From Myxococcales bacterium (GTDB lineage: Bacteria; Myxococcota_A; Polyangia; Polyangiales; Polyangiaceae), in NCBI GenBank assembly GCA_030590865.1, contig JAUVCD010000006.1, positions 1 to 34,432 on the forward strand: a DNA stretch of 34,432 nucleotides. The letters run 5' to 3'. The notes beneath the pieces are model-generated. The model had not been told where the DNA came from and did no database searches. It saw nothing but the letters and a program-made list of their open reading frames with translations. This document shows, piece by piece, positions 15,748 to 24,745 of this stretch (its first letter is position 1; each line of letters starts with the position of its first letter). Both the position numbers and the translations under genes were made by a program.

Positions 15748-18567
15748 CTAAGTGCTGTCGGCCTTGCCGCCTATGACGATGATGTCGCCATCCGCTTCGA
15801 GGCTCAGGGCGCCGGTGAAGGTGATGGAGCCAGGGGAGAGTTGAGCCTTGGCGCCGCCACCCTTGGCAAGCAGACCGCCGTCGCCGGCGAGCTTGACCGC
15901 AGCGCCGGAGCTCTTGATGTTCACCGGGCCGTCAGAGCTGATGGTGGCCGACCCCCCAACGGAGATGGCACTGGTCGCCGCCGAGATACTGATGGTCGTG
16001 CCAGCGGACAGCATCATCGCCCCGCCCACCGTGACGGTATGTAGGCCATCGACCGACTGGTTGATGTTCTTGATGCTGCCGGTGAGTTTCACCCCGCCGA
16101 CGGTCTCGGCGTAGAGCTTGCCTGCGGTCCATTCCGTCTTGCCGACCGAGCCGATTACGTAGGCGCCGCCCACCATCTTGAGGGTCAGGTATTTGGCCTG
16201 ACGTGAGATCCCGCCGGTGCAGAACATGTCGATGGATTGCTGCAGCGCCAGATCCCAGTTGCCTGCGGTGAGGCTCTCACTCAGACCACCGGTCATCTCG
16301 CTCAAAGCCTCTTGAGCGCCTGCTTGGATGGACTTGTCGGTGGGCAACAGCGAGTTGAAGTCCTTCTTCAACCCGTCGAGGTAGCCACCGATCTTGTCTT
16401 GAGTCGGGATCAGCCCTTGGAGCTCTGTACCAATGCTCTGGAGCTCGCTCGTCATCCCATCGATGCCCGTATCGAGGCTGCCCTCGAGGCTGCCCCAACC
16501 GGAACCGGCGGCCCCTGAGATGGCATCGCCCAGGTCAGTGTCATCGTCGCTCCACCCCTCCTTGAGCGCATCCCACGCCGCTTTGCCAGCATCCTTGCCG
16601 GCCTGCTCCGCCAAGTCCCCGGCCTTGCCGGTGAGCTGGTCCACGTAGCCCTGACCCTTGGACAGCGCCAGATCGGACACCTCTTGTGCCGAGCTGGGCA
16701 GGTTCTGGAGCTGCTCGTAGCGTTCCATCAACGCCGCGGCCCCAGGCGAGGCTCGGCCTGCGAAGGTGCGGGCGGCGGATTCGGCCATGGCGCCGAGATC
16801 CGGTACCGCGAAGGAACCGGCAACGGTCAGTCGCAGCCCGCCTACGATCTCCGTGTCGTTGCAGTCGATCCGGATGGTGGAGCCGCTGGCGAGCTTGACC
16901 TCCATGGTGCCGCCGATGGTCATGGAGGTGTTGCCCTGGACGTTGATCTTCTGGTCCTCGCCCACGGTGCCGCTACTGTTGGCGCCGATGGCGATGGACT
17001 GATTGCCCGTGACTTGGCGATCGAAGTCGGTGCCGACATTGTGCAGCGAGTTGTTGCCGATGGTCACGCCTTGGTCGTTCTTGACCAGGGCGTCGTAGTC
17101 CTTCTCCATCTGCAGGCTGAAGAGCTGCTTGTCCATCGTGTCGTCGAGGCTGAGCTCGTTGTAGCCGCCGGTGGCTGGCGAGGACGGCGTCTTGATGGCC
17201 ATGACGTTCATGTTGGCCGGCAGGCTGTAGACCGGCACGGCCTCGCCGTTTATCGCTCGACCCAAACCGATCGGTCGGTCGGGATCACCGTCGATGTGGG
17301 TGATGAACATCTCCCAGCCGGTGCGAGCCAGGTTCATGCTCGTTGAGACCTCTTGCAGCTTGCGGAACCAACGGGAGTCCTCGTCGTTGCCCAGCGCCTC
17401 GCGATCCCAGTGCAGCTGGGCGCGGAAGCGGCCGTGAGTGTCGGTGTGGATGTCCTCGCCCGCCGGTCCTCGCACCGTGGCGGTGTGGCTGCCGTGCACG
17501 GTGGGGCGCGGCGCTCGTAGCGGTGGCCGATAGGGAACGGTCCGGGAGATCGCACGGAAGCGATTGGCGTAGCCCTCGATGGCAGCCAGCTCGGGCAGCA
17601 GTGCCTCGAACTCGCCCATGCGGAAGCGGTGCTCGACGTGGACGAGGACGAACTCGCCTTCGAACTGCTTGCCCGTGTGGCCACCGAAGGCGAAACCGAC
17701 TGCCGGCCCGAAGCGCGGGATGGTGGATTGGCCTTCGATCCGCCGGGCCTCGGCGCGGAGCGCTTCGAGGCGCAGCTTGGCCAGGCGCTGGCCCTGGTCG
17801 GGCTTGCGGTAGCCTGCTGGGTACTCGTAGCGCTCCAGATCGGTGTCGACCTCGTCGAATGCCGACTCCCTCAGGTTGACCTTCGGTGTTTTCCAGCTGT
17901 AGTCGGCGAGGGTGGTACCGCCCGATTGCACCTGGGCGCAGCGAAACAGCTCGAAGATGCCGACGTCGCCCTGGTCGAGCGCCTGGTCGGAAGCAATGAG
18001 CTCGAAGGGCGCGGACTGGTCGAGCCGCGGCGCAGCGGTGGACGTGTCGGCGAGCAGCATCGTGCCGCTCTGATCGAAGCTGTAGAAGATGCCCTCACTC
18101 TCGAGCAGCCGCTCCATGAAGGCCAGGTTGGTTTCGTCGTACTGGGCGCAGTACTTGCGGACTGGAGTCTCTCCGCTGAGCTGCCACAGGTAGGGCACGC
18201 CATGCTCGTCGAGCAGCTGGGTGACGATCTCTTGGGCCGAACGATTGCGGTACTTGCGGGTGGCCTTCGAGAAACCGAGCAGCCACGGGGCGTCGTAGAG
18301 GTCGAGCTGGTAGCGATAGGAGCCATCCTTCTCGTCCAGCAAGGCCGCTCCGCCGAGGCGCAGGGTCCACTTGCGGTCTTCGATACCGCTGACTTCGAGC
18401 ACCACCTCGGTGGTGAGCAGCGGCCGAAAGTCGAGATCTTCGACGGAGGCGATCTCGACGGTGGCGTGGGTGCGCTCGGACAGCCCCTCGCGGACCAGCC
18501 CGCCGACGACGCGAAACGAAGCGGCGAGGTCGAGCTGCAGATCCGCGGTCAGGATAGTTGCGCTCAT
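15748..18567 (-). CDS. vgrG: VgrG spike protein 3 with ~200-residue helical insertion
   Basis: 939 residues from ATG 18567. The gp27-like part contains 'YDETNLAFMERLLESEGIFY' (143-162), the OB-fold 'THGRFRAQLHWDRE' (377-390) and 'HIDGDPDRPIGLGRAING' (424-441). The beta-helix starts at about 495 but is interrupted at about 588-785 (bases 16213-16806) by Ala/Gly/Ser/Asp/Lys-rich sequence that looks helical ('KAGDLAEQAGKDAGKAAWDA'). Needle repeats then resume ('VGGAYVIGSVGKTEW', 'TVGGAMMLSAGTT') to the end. An insertion there adds about 200 residues over the other two VgrGs. The ATG gives a normal VgrG N-terminus; an in-frame TTG at 18603 lies inside a hairpin and adds 12 unusual residues. First of the three vgrG genes, after a 171-nt spacer that may carry its own control. 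Confidence 0.92.
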   Translation of the reverse strand: MSATILTADLQLDLAASFRVVGGLVREGLSERTHATVEIASVEDLDFRPLLTTEVVLEVSGIEDRKWTLRLGGAALLDEKDGSYRYQLDLYDAPWLLGFSKATRKYRNRSAQEIVTQLLDEHGVPYLWQLSGETPVRKYCAQYDETNLAFMERLLESEGIFYSFDQSGTMLLADTSTAAPRLDQSAPFELIASDQALDQGDVGIFELFRCAQVQSGGTTLADYSWKTPKVNLRESAFDEVDTDLERYEYPAGYRKPDQGQRLAKLRLEALRAEARRIEGQSTIPRFGPAVGFAFGGHTGKQFEGEFVLVHVEHRFRMGEFEALLPELAAIEGYANRFRAISRTVPYRPPLRAPRPTVHGSHTATVRGPAGEDIHTDTHGRFRAQLHWDREALGNDEDSRWFRKLQEVSTSMNLARTGWEMFITHIDGDPDRPIGLGRAINGEAVPVYSLPANMNVMAIKTPSSPATGGYNELSLDDTMDKQLFSLQMEKDYDALVKNDQGVTIGNNSLHNVGTDFDRQVTGNQSIAIGANSSGTVGEDQKINVQGNTSMTIGGTMEVKLASGSTIRIDCNDTEIVGGLRLTVAGSFAVPDLGAMAESAARTFAGRASPGAAALMERYEQLQNLPSSAQEVSDLALSKGQGYVDQLTGKAGDLAEQAGKDAGKAAWDALKEGWSDDDTDLGDAISGAAGSGWGSLEGSLDTGIDGMTSELQSIGTELQGLIPTQDKIGGYLDGLKKDFNSLLPTDKSIQAGAQEALSEMTGGLSESLTAGNWDLALQQSIDMFCTGGISRQAKYLTLKMVGGAYVIGSVGKTEWTAGKLYAETVGGVKLTGSIKNINQSVDGLHTVTVGGAMMLSAGTTISISAATSAISVGGSATISSDGPVNIKSSGAAVKLAGDGGLLAKGGGAKAQLSPGSITFTGALSLEADGDIIVIGGKADST

Positions 18568-18580
18568 GGTGGGTTGCTCA

Positions 18581-18613
18581 GATCTCCAGGGTTGGGATGC
18601 CAACCCTGAGATC
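18581..18613 (-). promoter_or_regulatory. Long hairpin in the vgrG3 leader
   Basis: Perfect 9-bp stem CAGGGTTGG/CCAACCCTG around a GATG loop (plus-strand reading), extended by 5 more pairs (GATCT/AGATC) past one bulged C. In the minus-strand transcript it ends 13 nt before ATG 18567, and its 3' arm contains GGAG, the only Shine-Dalgarno-like sequence nearby. There is no U tract, so it is not a standard intrinsic terminator. It could block the ribosome site, protect the mRNA end or be a processing site. Confidence 0.6.
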
Positions 18614-18642
18614 GGTCGTACACAATCTATGCCACGTCATCT

Positions 18643-18657
18643 CTGCTGAAATAGCAG
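18643..18657. promoter_or_regulatory. Dyad CTGCT-N5-AGCAG upstream of vgrG3
   Basis: Perfect 5-bp inverted repeat with 5-nt spacer in the gap between DUF2169 protein 2 and VgrG3. Short enough to occur by chance; noted because two other dyads lie in the same spacer. Confidence 0.3.
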
Positions 18658-18678
18658 GGTCCGCGGTGGGGAAGCGTA

Positions 18679-18692
18679 GATCCAGTTGGATC
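18679..18692. promoter_or_regulatory. Dyad GATCCA-GT-TGGATC upstream of vgrG3
   Basis: Perfect 6-bp inverted repeat with a 2-nt centre, about 112 nt upstream of the VgrG3 start. The geometry fits a dimeric regulator's operator or a small RNA hairpin. No associated regulator gene is in the window. Confidence 0.3.
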
Positions 18693-18738
18693 ATTCCAGC
18701 GGTGGAAGGTGGTCTTGCAGGGAGAGAAACGGGTGGCA

Positions 18739-21012
18739 TCAGTCCTCATCTTGGTCGCCGAGCCGGACAGCAGCGAGCTTGCGGCGCAGCTCGGCGGCCA
18801 CTCGACCGTCCGCCTTGGCTCGATGCGACCAGATACGCTGCAGGCGCTCCCATGCGACGGGGCTCAGACCCCGCTTGGTCAACACCAGGCTCGGCTCATC
18901 AGTATCGTCCACCGCCACCCGGAGCTCGGCGAATTCATCGAGGCTCAGTTCGGGCGCGCTCGAGGCTTTGGCCTGCTCAGCGCGAACCGCAGCGATGGCT
19001 TCGCGGATCTGCACGGCCAGCCGGCCGCCGCTGCTGGCGTCGCGAGCAATGGCGGTGGCCTGGCGGCGCTCGATCGATCGCCAGCTGCTCTCGTCGAGCC
19101 CGTAGTCGTCGAGCACAGCATCCATCAGGCCTTGCTGGTCCCACAACGCGACTTTGATGGCTGCGTAGCGCGCCACCGTGGGCATCGGCACCGTCGAACC
19201 AGCTGCCCGCCGGGCGGAGTCGTCCCGCTGCTCGTCCGGCGCTGCGGGGCGCGGTACCGATCGCTGAGCCGGTGGCGCCTTCGGTTGGGGCGGGCGCACC
19301 GGCGCGCTCAATCGTCCTGGGGGCGGCGAGGGCACCGGCTTCAGCGGGGCTAGGCCAGGACCGAAGGGGCCAGCTGGCGGCTCGCTCGGCAGCTCGCTCG
19401 CTGCTGGTGTCGTGGCGTTGGGGCTGCCGCTCGCGAACGGTAGGGCTTGCTGCGGTGGAAGCGCTTCGCCGTTTGCGGCCACGGTGGCTTCGTCCAAGTC
19501 GTCGTAGGATGTGCCAGGCGTCTCTGCAGTTATCGGGTCATCGACATCCAGCGACGTGTCCGGATGCTTGGCGCCCATGGGGGTGGGAGCCGCGGCCGTC
19601 GCGCTTCCTGGGGCGAAGGGCGTCGGTTTCAGTCTCGCGGCAGCGAGCTGGTCGTCTAGCTCCAGAATCCGGGTCGGCTGGGGTGACCGCGCAGGTGGCG
19701 GCTCGTCAAGTGCTGCCGGTGGGTCAGAGGGTGGACGATCGGCCTCAGCACCAGCGGCCGCGAAGGGCAGCGGATCATCATCTTCGGCACGGCCGAGCAA
19801 CGCACCGCCGAGCGAGAAACCCATTTGCTGACCGAGCCGCAACCCGGCCCGCGGGGTGATGGGGGCCGGCTCGATGCCGTCATCCTCAGTCTCCTGGTCG
19901 AGAGCGGCGGTAGCCTCGTTCTGGATCGTGTCGTCCGGGTCCACCATGGGGGCCGTGTTGGACCCTGGCCGCTGGCTCTCAGCTCGGGCCCCGTCCTCGC
20001 CCTCAGGCTGGGGTAGAGAGTCGGCCTGGCGACGAGCTGCCTCGACGTCGAGAAGCTCCGTCGCGTCCGGATCAGCGCTCGACGAAAACCAAGAGCGGGG
20101 CTTGGGCACCGGCGGAGCCAGCGGGACGGGACCAGCGGGCTCCAGGGGCGAAGAGCTCTCCTCCGTAGCGGCGGGGTACCACTGAGCGTCCCGCAGATGG
20201 GGCACCAGCCCGGCCCAACTCGGTCCCTGTTCCGAGTCCGGCAGGGCGATGACGAGCAGCGGCCGTGCGTCCCCGACCCGAGCCTGCTGCATGACTCCGC
20301 GCCAGGTCATCGTGAGCAGCTTCCGATCTGCGTCGATCCACAGGGTGTCACATGCCAGCGTGACCCGCTCTCCGAAGTACAGGGCGCTCGCCTTCCGATC
20401 AGGCACGCGGAACAAGGCGGGGGGTAAGCTCGGCAGCTCCACCTCCCGTAGCGGTGCGCCAGACAGCAGACCCTCGAGCACCAGACGCTTGCCTGCCACA
20501 CTGTCACTCACTCGATGCGCCTCGGGGGCGGCATTGAAGCTGGAAAAGTCGAAGTCGCTGGCCAGGGTGCGATCGAGCCACTCACTCACGCCGTGAGCCA
20601 CCGGGGCCAGTCGGCGGTTGGCCGCCGGACCTGGGACCTGTTCCCGCAGGTTGCGGGCCAACAGGGGGTGGGTTCTGGCCGACCGGTCGCCGCGGGCCAC
20701 CATCTGCGCCACCATCGACCCCACCGACACGGTGAAGGGTATGGAGATGCGCGGCTCAGGTGACCAGGCACGCCCCACCGCCAAGACGTCGACCGCCTTC
20801 TTGAGCGGTACGAAGTCAGTCCCGTAGTACAGCTCGCTGTCGCTCTCGGCCAGGGGCTGGTCCAGACACAGCGGTTGCTGCACATCAGCCAGCGTCGCCG
20901 AGCCGTCGCTCTCCATCGTGAAGGTCGCCTTCACGATCACCGTCGTCACGGGCCGAGGCGCGTTCCATTCCAGGACCCCCACCGGAAGCGAGCAGAACGA
21001 GGCGACATCCAT
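18739..21012 (-). CDS. DUF2169 domain protein 2 with long disordered linker
   Basis: 757 residues from ATG 21012. Early sequence 'VTTVIVKATFTM', 'LCLDQPL', 'ELYYGTDFVPLKKAVDVLAV' and later 'FDFSSFNAAPEAHRV' and 'CDTLWIDADRKLLTMTWRG' define DUF2169 in the first ~310 residues. A Pro/Ala/Glu-rich, presumably disordered stretch of about 300 residues follows. The last ~150 residues are helical ('VARYAAIKVALWDQQGLMDA', 'LSPVAWERLQRIWSHRAKAD') and unrecognised. DUF2169 proteins are proposed T6SS adaptors; the linker would give the C-terminal domain a long reach. A TTG at 21069 opens the frame 19 residues earlier, but the ATG gives a typical DUF2169 beginning. First gene of the secretion run. It shares the DUF2169 core with the 489-aa protein, but its C-terminal part is different. 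Confidence 0.82.
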   Translation of the reverse strand: MDVASFCSLPVGVLEWNAPRPVTTVIVKATFTMESDGSATLADVQQPLCLDQPLAESDSELYYGTDFVPLKKAVDVLAVGRAWSPEPRISIPFTVSVGSMVAQMVARGDRSARTHPLLARNLREQVPGPAANRRLAPVAHGVSEWLDRTLASDFDFSSFNAAPEAHRVSDSVAGKRLVLEGLLSGAPLREVELPSLPPALFRVPDRKASALYFGERVTLACDTLWIDADRKLLTMTWRGVMQQARVGDARPLLVIALPDSEQGPSWAGLVPHLRDAQWYPAATEESSSPLEPAGPVPLAPPVPKPRSWFSSSADPDATELLDVEAARRQADSLPQPEGEDGARAESQRPGSNTAPMVDPDDTIQNEATAALDQETEDDGIEPAPITPRAGLRLGQQMGFSLGGALLGRAEDDDPLPFAAAGAEADRPPSDPPAALDEPPPARSPQPTRILELDDQLAAARLKPTPFAPGSATAAAPTPMGAKHPDTSLDVDDPITAETPGTSYDDLDEATVAANGEALPPQQALPFASGSPNATTPAASELPSEPPAGPFGPGLAPLKPVPSPPPGRLSAPVRPPQPKAPPAQRSVPRPAAPDEQRDDSARRAAGSTVPMPTVARYAAIKVALWDQQGLMDAVLDDYGLDESSWRSIERRQATAIARDASSGGRLAVQIREAIAAVRAEQAKASSAPELSLDEFAELRVAVDDTDEPSLVLTKRGLSPVAWERLQRIWSHRAKADGRVAAELRRKLAAVRLGDQDED

Positions 21013-21030
21013 CGCAAATCGGGCGTCCCT

Positions 21031-21046
21031 TACCTCTTGGGAGGTA
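21031..21046 (-). promoter_or_regulatory. Small hairpin before the second DUF2169 gene
   Basis: Perfect 6-bp inverted repeat TACCTC-TTGG-GAGGTA, 18 nt upstream of ATG 21012. On the transcript the GAGG of the 3' arm pairs with CCTC. If translation instead starts at TTG 21069 this would be coding sequence. Confidence 0.3.
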
Positions 21047-21129
21047 CCGCACGGACCGAAGGACGACAACTCATTCCGTTACCTGCTGGCCGCACCGAGC
21101 CTGCCTGGGTCCGGTAGAGCGTCTGCCGC

Positions 21130-22584
21130 TCAACGGCTCGCCGCCGGCGCAGCAGGCTCACGGTAGCCCAGACTGCCGAGCCAAGTGCCCAAACCGCTGA
21201 ACAAGACGACGAAGACCGTCGAGGCCACTTTCAGGTGCACGTTGCCAACCAGGGATCCGTAGACGAAGCCTGGCAAGCCGACCAACCAACCGCCCACCAG
21301 CGCCACGAGCAGCGCCCGAGGGTTGATGTTGCGGCGCAGTAGCGTCAGCACCGTTGGGAGCATCGTGCCTGCCCGCAGGGTGCCGTAGAAGAGGAAGAGA
21401 TGGAGGATCTTCAGCCCCGGGATGAGGGCGATGGCCAGGCCCGCCGCCGCGACCACGAGGACCGTCCTGCGGGACGCAATCAGCAAGCGCTCGCTGCCGA
21501 TTTGCCGACCACGGCCCAGCACGAGCTTGACCACATCGATGGCGCCCAAGCTGCTGGCCGCCACCAGCGCCGAGTCCATGGTCGAGGTGAGACCGGCGAG
21601 CAGCATCACCAGAAACAAACCGAGCGCTGCACGGGGCAACAGGTGGCTGACCACGGTGGGGCCAACCAGCTGGGGGTCGGAGATGGTTAGCATTCCCTGG
21701 CTGACCAGACCGGCGCCGAGGAAGCCGAGCAGACCCAAGGTCAAGGGCACGACCGCGAATAGCGCCGCAGCTAATAGAAAGGCGCGCTGCACCTTGCTCT
21801 CCTCCACCGAGAAGGCGCGCTGCCAGTGCTGCTGGTCGCCGATCGGGCCCGCCAGAAGTCCCAAGGAGACGATAATCCCGAAAGAGTAGGCAACCTTGGG
21901 CTCGAAGATGTTGCCGAAGGCGCCGGTCGCGCCAGCCAGACCGGCGATCACCACGCCAAAGCCACCTGCTGCAGTGATACTCCACGGCACGACCAGGGCG
22001 CAGACGAGCAGAATCAGGCCCGCCTGAACGACGTCGGTGGCCACCGATGCACGCATGCCGCCCAGCCAAGCGTAGGCCACGACACCAAGAGTCAACAGCA
22101 CCGCCGACACGGCGAAGGACACCCCCGTCAGCTGCTCGAACACTGCCGCGCCGCCAACGAGCTGCACGGCAAACGAGCAAACCTGCAGGGAGAAGAACTG
22201 GAACAGATAGGCGCCATGGACGGCGGGCCCATGCCGCTGGCGCATCAGCTCCGGCAGGGTGTAGCCCTTGGGCAACTGTCGACGAATGCGAACCGCCAGC
22301 GGTGCGAAGACCACGAGGCACAAGACATTGGCGAAAGTGAACCAGAACAGCCCCGCCGCCCCCTGCTGAAATGCCTTCTGCGAGGACAGAAACAACGCCG
22401 GTGCCCAGACCCAACTGCCAGCGATGGACAGCGCCGCCGACCAGGTGCCTACCTGGCGGTCTGCCACCAGAAAACCGCTCAGGCCCAAAGGCTGGCGCCG
22501 CGAACGCCACCAGCTCAGCGCCACCATGGCCAAGGTGAACGCAACGATGGCCACGTAGCCCGTGGTGGCGCTGAAGCTGGGCAC
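21130..22584 (-). CDS. Sodium:solute symporter family transporter
   Basis: 484 residues from GTG 22584. About 12-13 hydrophobic segments. 'GDQQHWQRAF' (249-258) and 'LAGLTSTMDSALVAASSLGA' (329-348) are signatures of the SSS family (PutP/DUR3/SGLT type); the second belongs to the sodium-site helix with its conserved Ser/Thr. An inner-membrane sodium-coupled uptake carrier is expected. The substrate cannot be read from the sequence; subgroups carry urea, amino acids, sugars, pantothenate or carboxylates. GTG 22584 is preferred because AGGA lies 6 nt upstream and the first helix begins soon after. The longer in-frame reading to 22764 adds 60 non-conserved residues and would overlap the neighbouring lipoprotein gene. 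It sits between the secretion genes and the lipoprotein genes without obvious functional link. Confidence 0.88.
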   Translation of the reverse strand: MPSFSATTGYVAIVAFTLAMVALSWWRSRRQPLGLSGFLVADRQVGTWSAALSIAGSWVWAPALFLSSQKAFQQGAAGLFWFTFANVLCLVVFAPLAVRIRRQLPKGYTLPELMRQRHGPAVHGAYLFQFFSLQVCSFAVQLVGGAAVFEQLTGVSFAVSAVLLTLGVVAYAWLGGMRASVATDVVQAGLILLVCALVVPWSITAAGGFGVVIAGLAGATGAFGNIFEPKVAYSFGIIVSLGLLAGPIGDQQHWQRAFSVEESKVQRAFLLAAALFAVVPLTLGLLGFLGAGLVSQGMLTISDPQLVGPTVVSHLLPRAALGLFLVMLLAGLTSTMDSALVAASSLGAIDVVKLVLGRGRQIGSERLLIASRRTVLVVAAAGLAIALIPGLKILHLFLFYGTLRAGTMLPTVLTLLRRNINPRALLVALVGGWLVGLPGFVYGSLVGNVHLKVASTVFVVLFSGLGTWLGSLGYREPAAPAASR

Positions 22585-22590
22585 GTCTAT

Positions 22591-22594
22591 TCCT
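22591..22594 (-). promoter_or_regulatory. Ribosome binding site AGGA deciding GTG start at 22584
   Basis: AGGA, with a further GGAGA just upstream, is 6 nt before GTG 22584. It supports the short reading of the symporter. Confidence 0.55.
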
Positions 22595-22657
22595 GTCTCC
22601 TGCCCGGGTCGGCCCGCCGACGCCGCCTCGCTTCTTGGATGACCCAGGCTCAGCTGA

Positions 22658-23356
<699 letters not shown>

Positions 23357-23394
23357 CCATGCCCTTATGCGCTCGCCGATCCTAGGGCCCGCCG

Positions 23395-24660
23395 CTAGGT
23401 CGGTATCTCGACAGTCTGGCAACCGAGCTCGATGGAGATGGTCGCGCCTGGGTTGTTCTTGACCTCATCGCAGGCCGCACCGCAGAGCTGGATCTTGGTG
23501 TTGTTGTCGATGTACTGCCAGCCCTGGTTGGTCGGGTCGTCGCAGGTGGTGCTGTAGTCCTGGGGGAAGTACTCCTCAGGTCCGTTGGGCGGCGTGTAGA
23601 CGACGTTGACCTTGGTGGGATCGACCGGCGGGTCGCCGGGGTCCGGCTCAGGAACGTCGAAAATGCAAGATAGTGCTTCGGCGCTGATGGCCTGCAAGTT
23701 GGCCGCCAACTCGGTGGCGAAATCCATGTTCGGCAGAGTCATGTCCATGTGGCAATCGCCAGCATCGGCGGGGCTGCCCGAGTGATCGCAAGTCGGCGAA
23801 CTCGGCGTCCCACCGTTGAACGCAATCTGGGACAAGAAGGCTCGAGCACCCTCGCTACCTGGGGCGCCAAGAACGAAGGAACGAACCCCAGTCCAGTTGG
23901 CCTCCTCTGCTTTCTGCACCAAGAATGCCATCGAGTCGGGGTCGCAAGTCTCGGCTCCGTCAGTCAGCAGCACGACGAAGCGATTGCCCTCGAAGCTGGG
24001 GGCGTTCTGATGGAGGTAGTTGAAGGCCCCCATCATGGTCCCGATGATCGGTGTGGACCCTTGGGGCGTGACGGCGGTCAGGCTGGTGAGCAGGTCGGCC
24101 AAGTGCTGATCGGTCTGCGCATCGCCGGACAGGGCCAGGATGTCGACATCTGGTGACGTCGGAAAACCGCAGTAGTTGTCGTTGTTGAAGTAGGCCACTC
24201 CGACTGACGGAAGGGGCGTCGAGCTCTCGAGCCCCTGGAAGGCTGCGGTCAGAGCGTCATGGGTGATCTCCCATTTTGACGGCTCGTTCTGATCGACCTT
24301 CTGAGGATTGACCTCACAGTTCGCCGAGGTCTGCACCGGCGGCGCATTGCAGTTCATCGAGCCGGTGCGATCGACCAGGAAGAGCATCGCCGCCGGTAGG
24401 GGGTCGGCGCTGTAAGTAGACGCCGCGCAAACATCACCGTCGAGACCACCGTCGACGGCAACTCCAGCACCAGAGGCTCCGGTCCCGCCGTCAAATCCAA
24501 TGCCCCCGCCATCGGAGCCGCCGCTCCCGCTCGACGCCCCAGCCCCGCCGCCGCCACCGGTCGCAGTGGTGCCGGTCTCGTCGTCGCTGCACGCAGGGAT
24601 GATGGCCCCGAGGGCAGCACCAAGAATTGCGGCGGTGATGGTGATCTTTGCGATTTTCAT
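23395..24660 (-). CDS. vWA-domain lipoprotein 1
   Basis: 421 residues from ATG 24660 (GGAG 8 nt upstream). Signal peptide with Cys24 in 'AIIPAC' as the probable lipid-modified residue. A Gly/Ser/Ala-rich linker (25-75) leads to a von Willebrand factor A domain: 'AMLFLVDRTGSMNC' (91-104) is the MIDAS start, D-x-T-x-S in place of the usual D-x-S-x-S, and 'FVVLLTDGAETCD' is the conserved TDG strand. The C-terminal ~85 residues contain several Cys ('SCIFDVPEP', 'QYIDNNTKIQLCGAACDEV') and match the end of the divergent gene at 24838. vWA domains bind protein partners through a metal ion. The protein is probably cell-surface or periplasmic, with an unknown partner. The longer frame to 24831 lacks a good start. 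Confidence 0.85.
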   Translation of the reverse strand: MKIAKITITAAILGAALGAIIPACSDDETGTTATGGGGGAGASSGSGGSDGGGIGFDGGTGASGAGVAVDGGLDGDVCAASTYSADPLPAAMLFLVDRTGSMNCNAPPVQTSANCEVNPQKVDQNEPSKWEITHDALTAAFQGLESSTPLPSVGVAYFNNDNYCGFPTSPDVDILALSGDAQTDQHLADLLTSLTAVTPQGSTPIIGTMMGAFNYLHQNAPSFEGNRFVVLLTDGAETCDPDSMAFLVQKAEEANWTGVRSFVLGAPGSEGARAFLSQIAFNGGTPSSPTCDHSGSPADAGDCHMDMTLPNMDFATELAANLQAISAEALSCIFDVPEPDPGDPPVDPTKVNVVYTPPNGPEEYFPQDYSTTCDDPTNQGWQYIDNNTKIQLCGAACDEVKNNPGATISIELGCQTVEIPT

Positions 24661-24745
24661 GGGAGCTTCTCCGACAAGCGCACTACATCTCAGCGAGCTG
24701 GTGCATTGACGCACGAGCGCCCAAGCGACACAGGCGCGCTCTTCA

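Noticed and set aside
17629-18609. 326-aa plus-strand open frame opposite the VgrG3 N-terminus
   Set aside because: VgrG3 hallmark motifs lie on the minus strand; no independent evidence for this frame.
18620-18634. Sigma-54-like promoter (TGGCA and GTGT about 10 nt apart, minus strand) before vgrG3
   Set aside because: The GC of the -12 element is changed to GT and the flanks do not match, so the match is too weak to call.
21115-21131. GAGCG-GCAGA-CGCTC hairpin at the symporter stop as a terminator
   Set aside because: Only 5 bp of stem, overlaps the stop codon and has no U tract.
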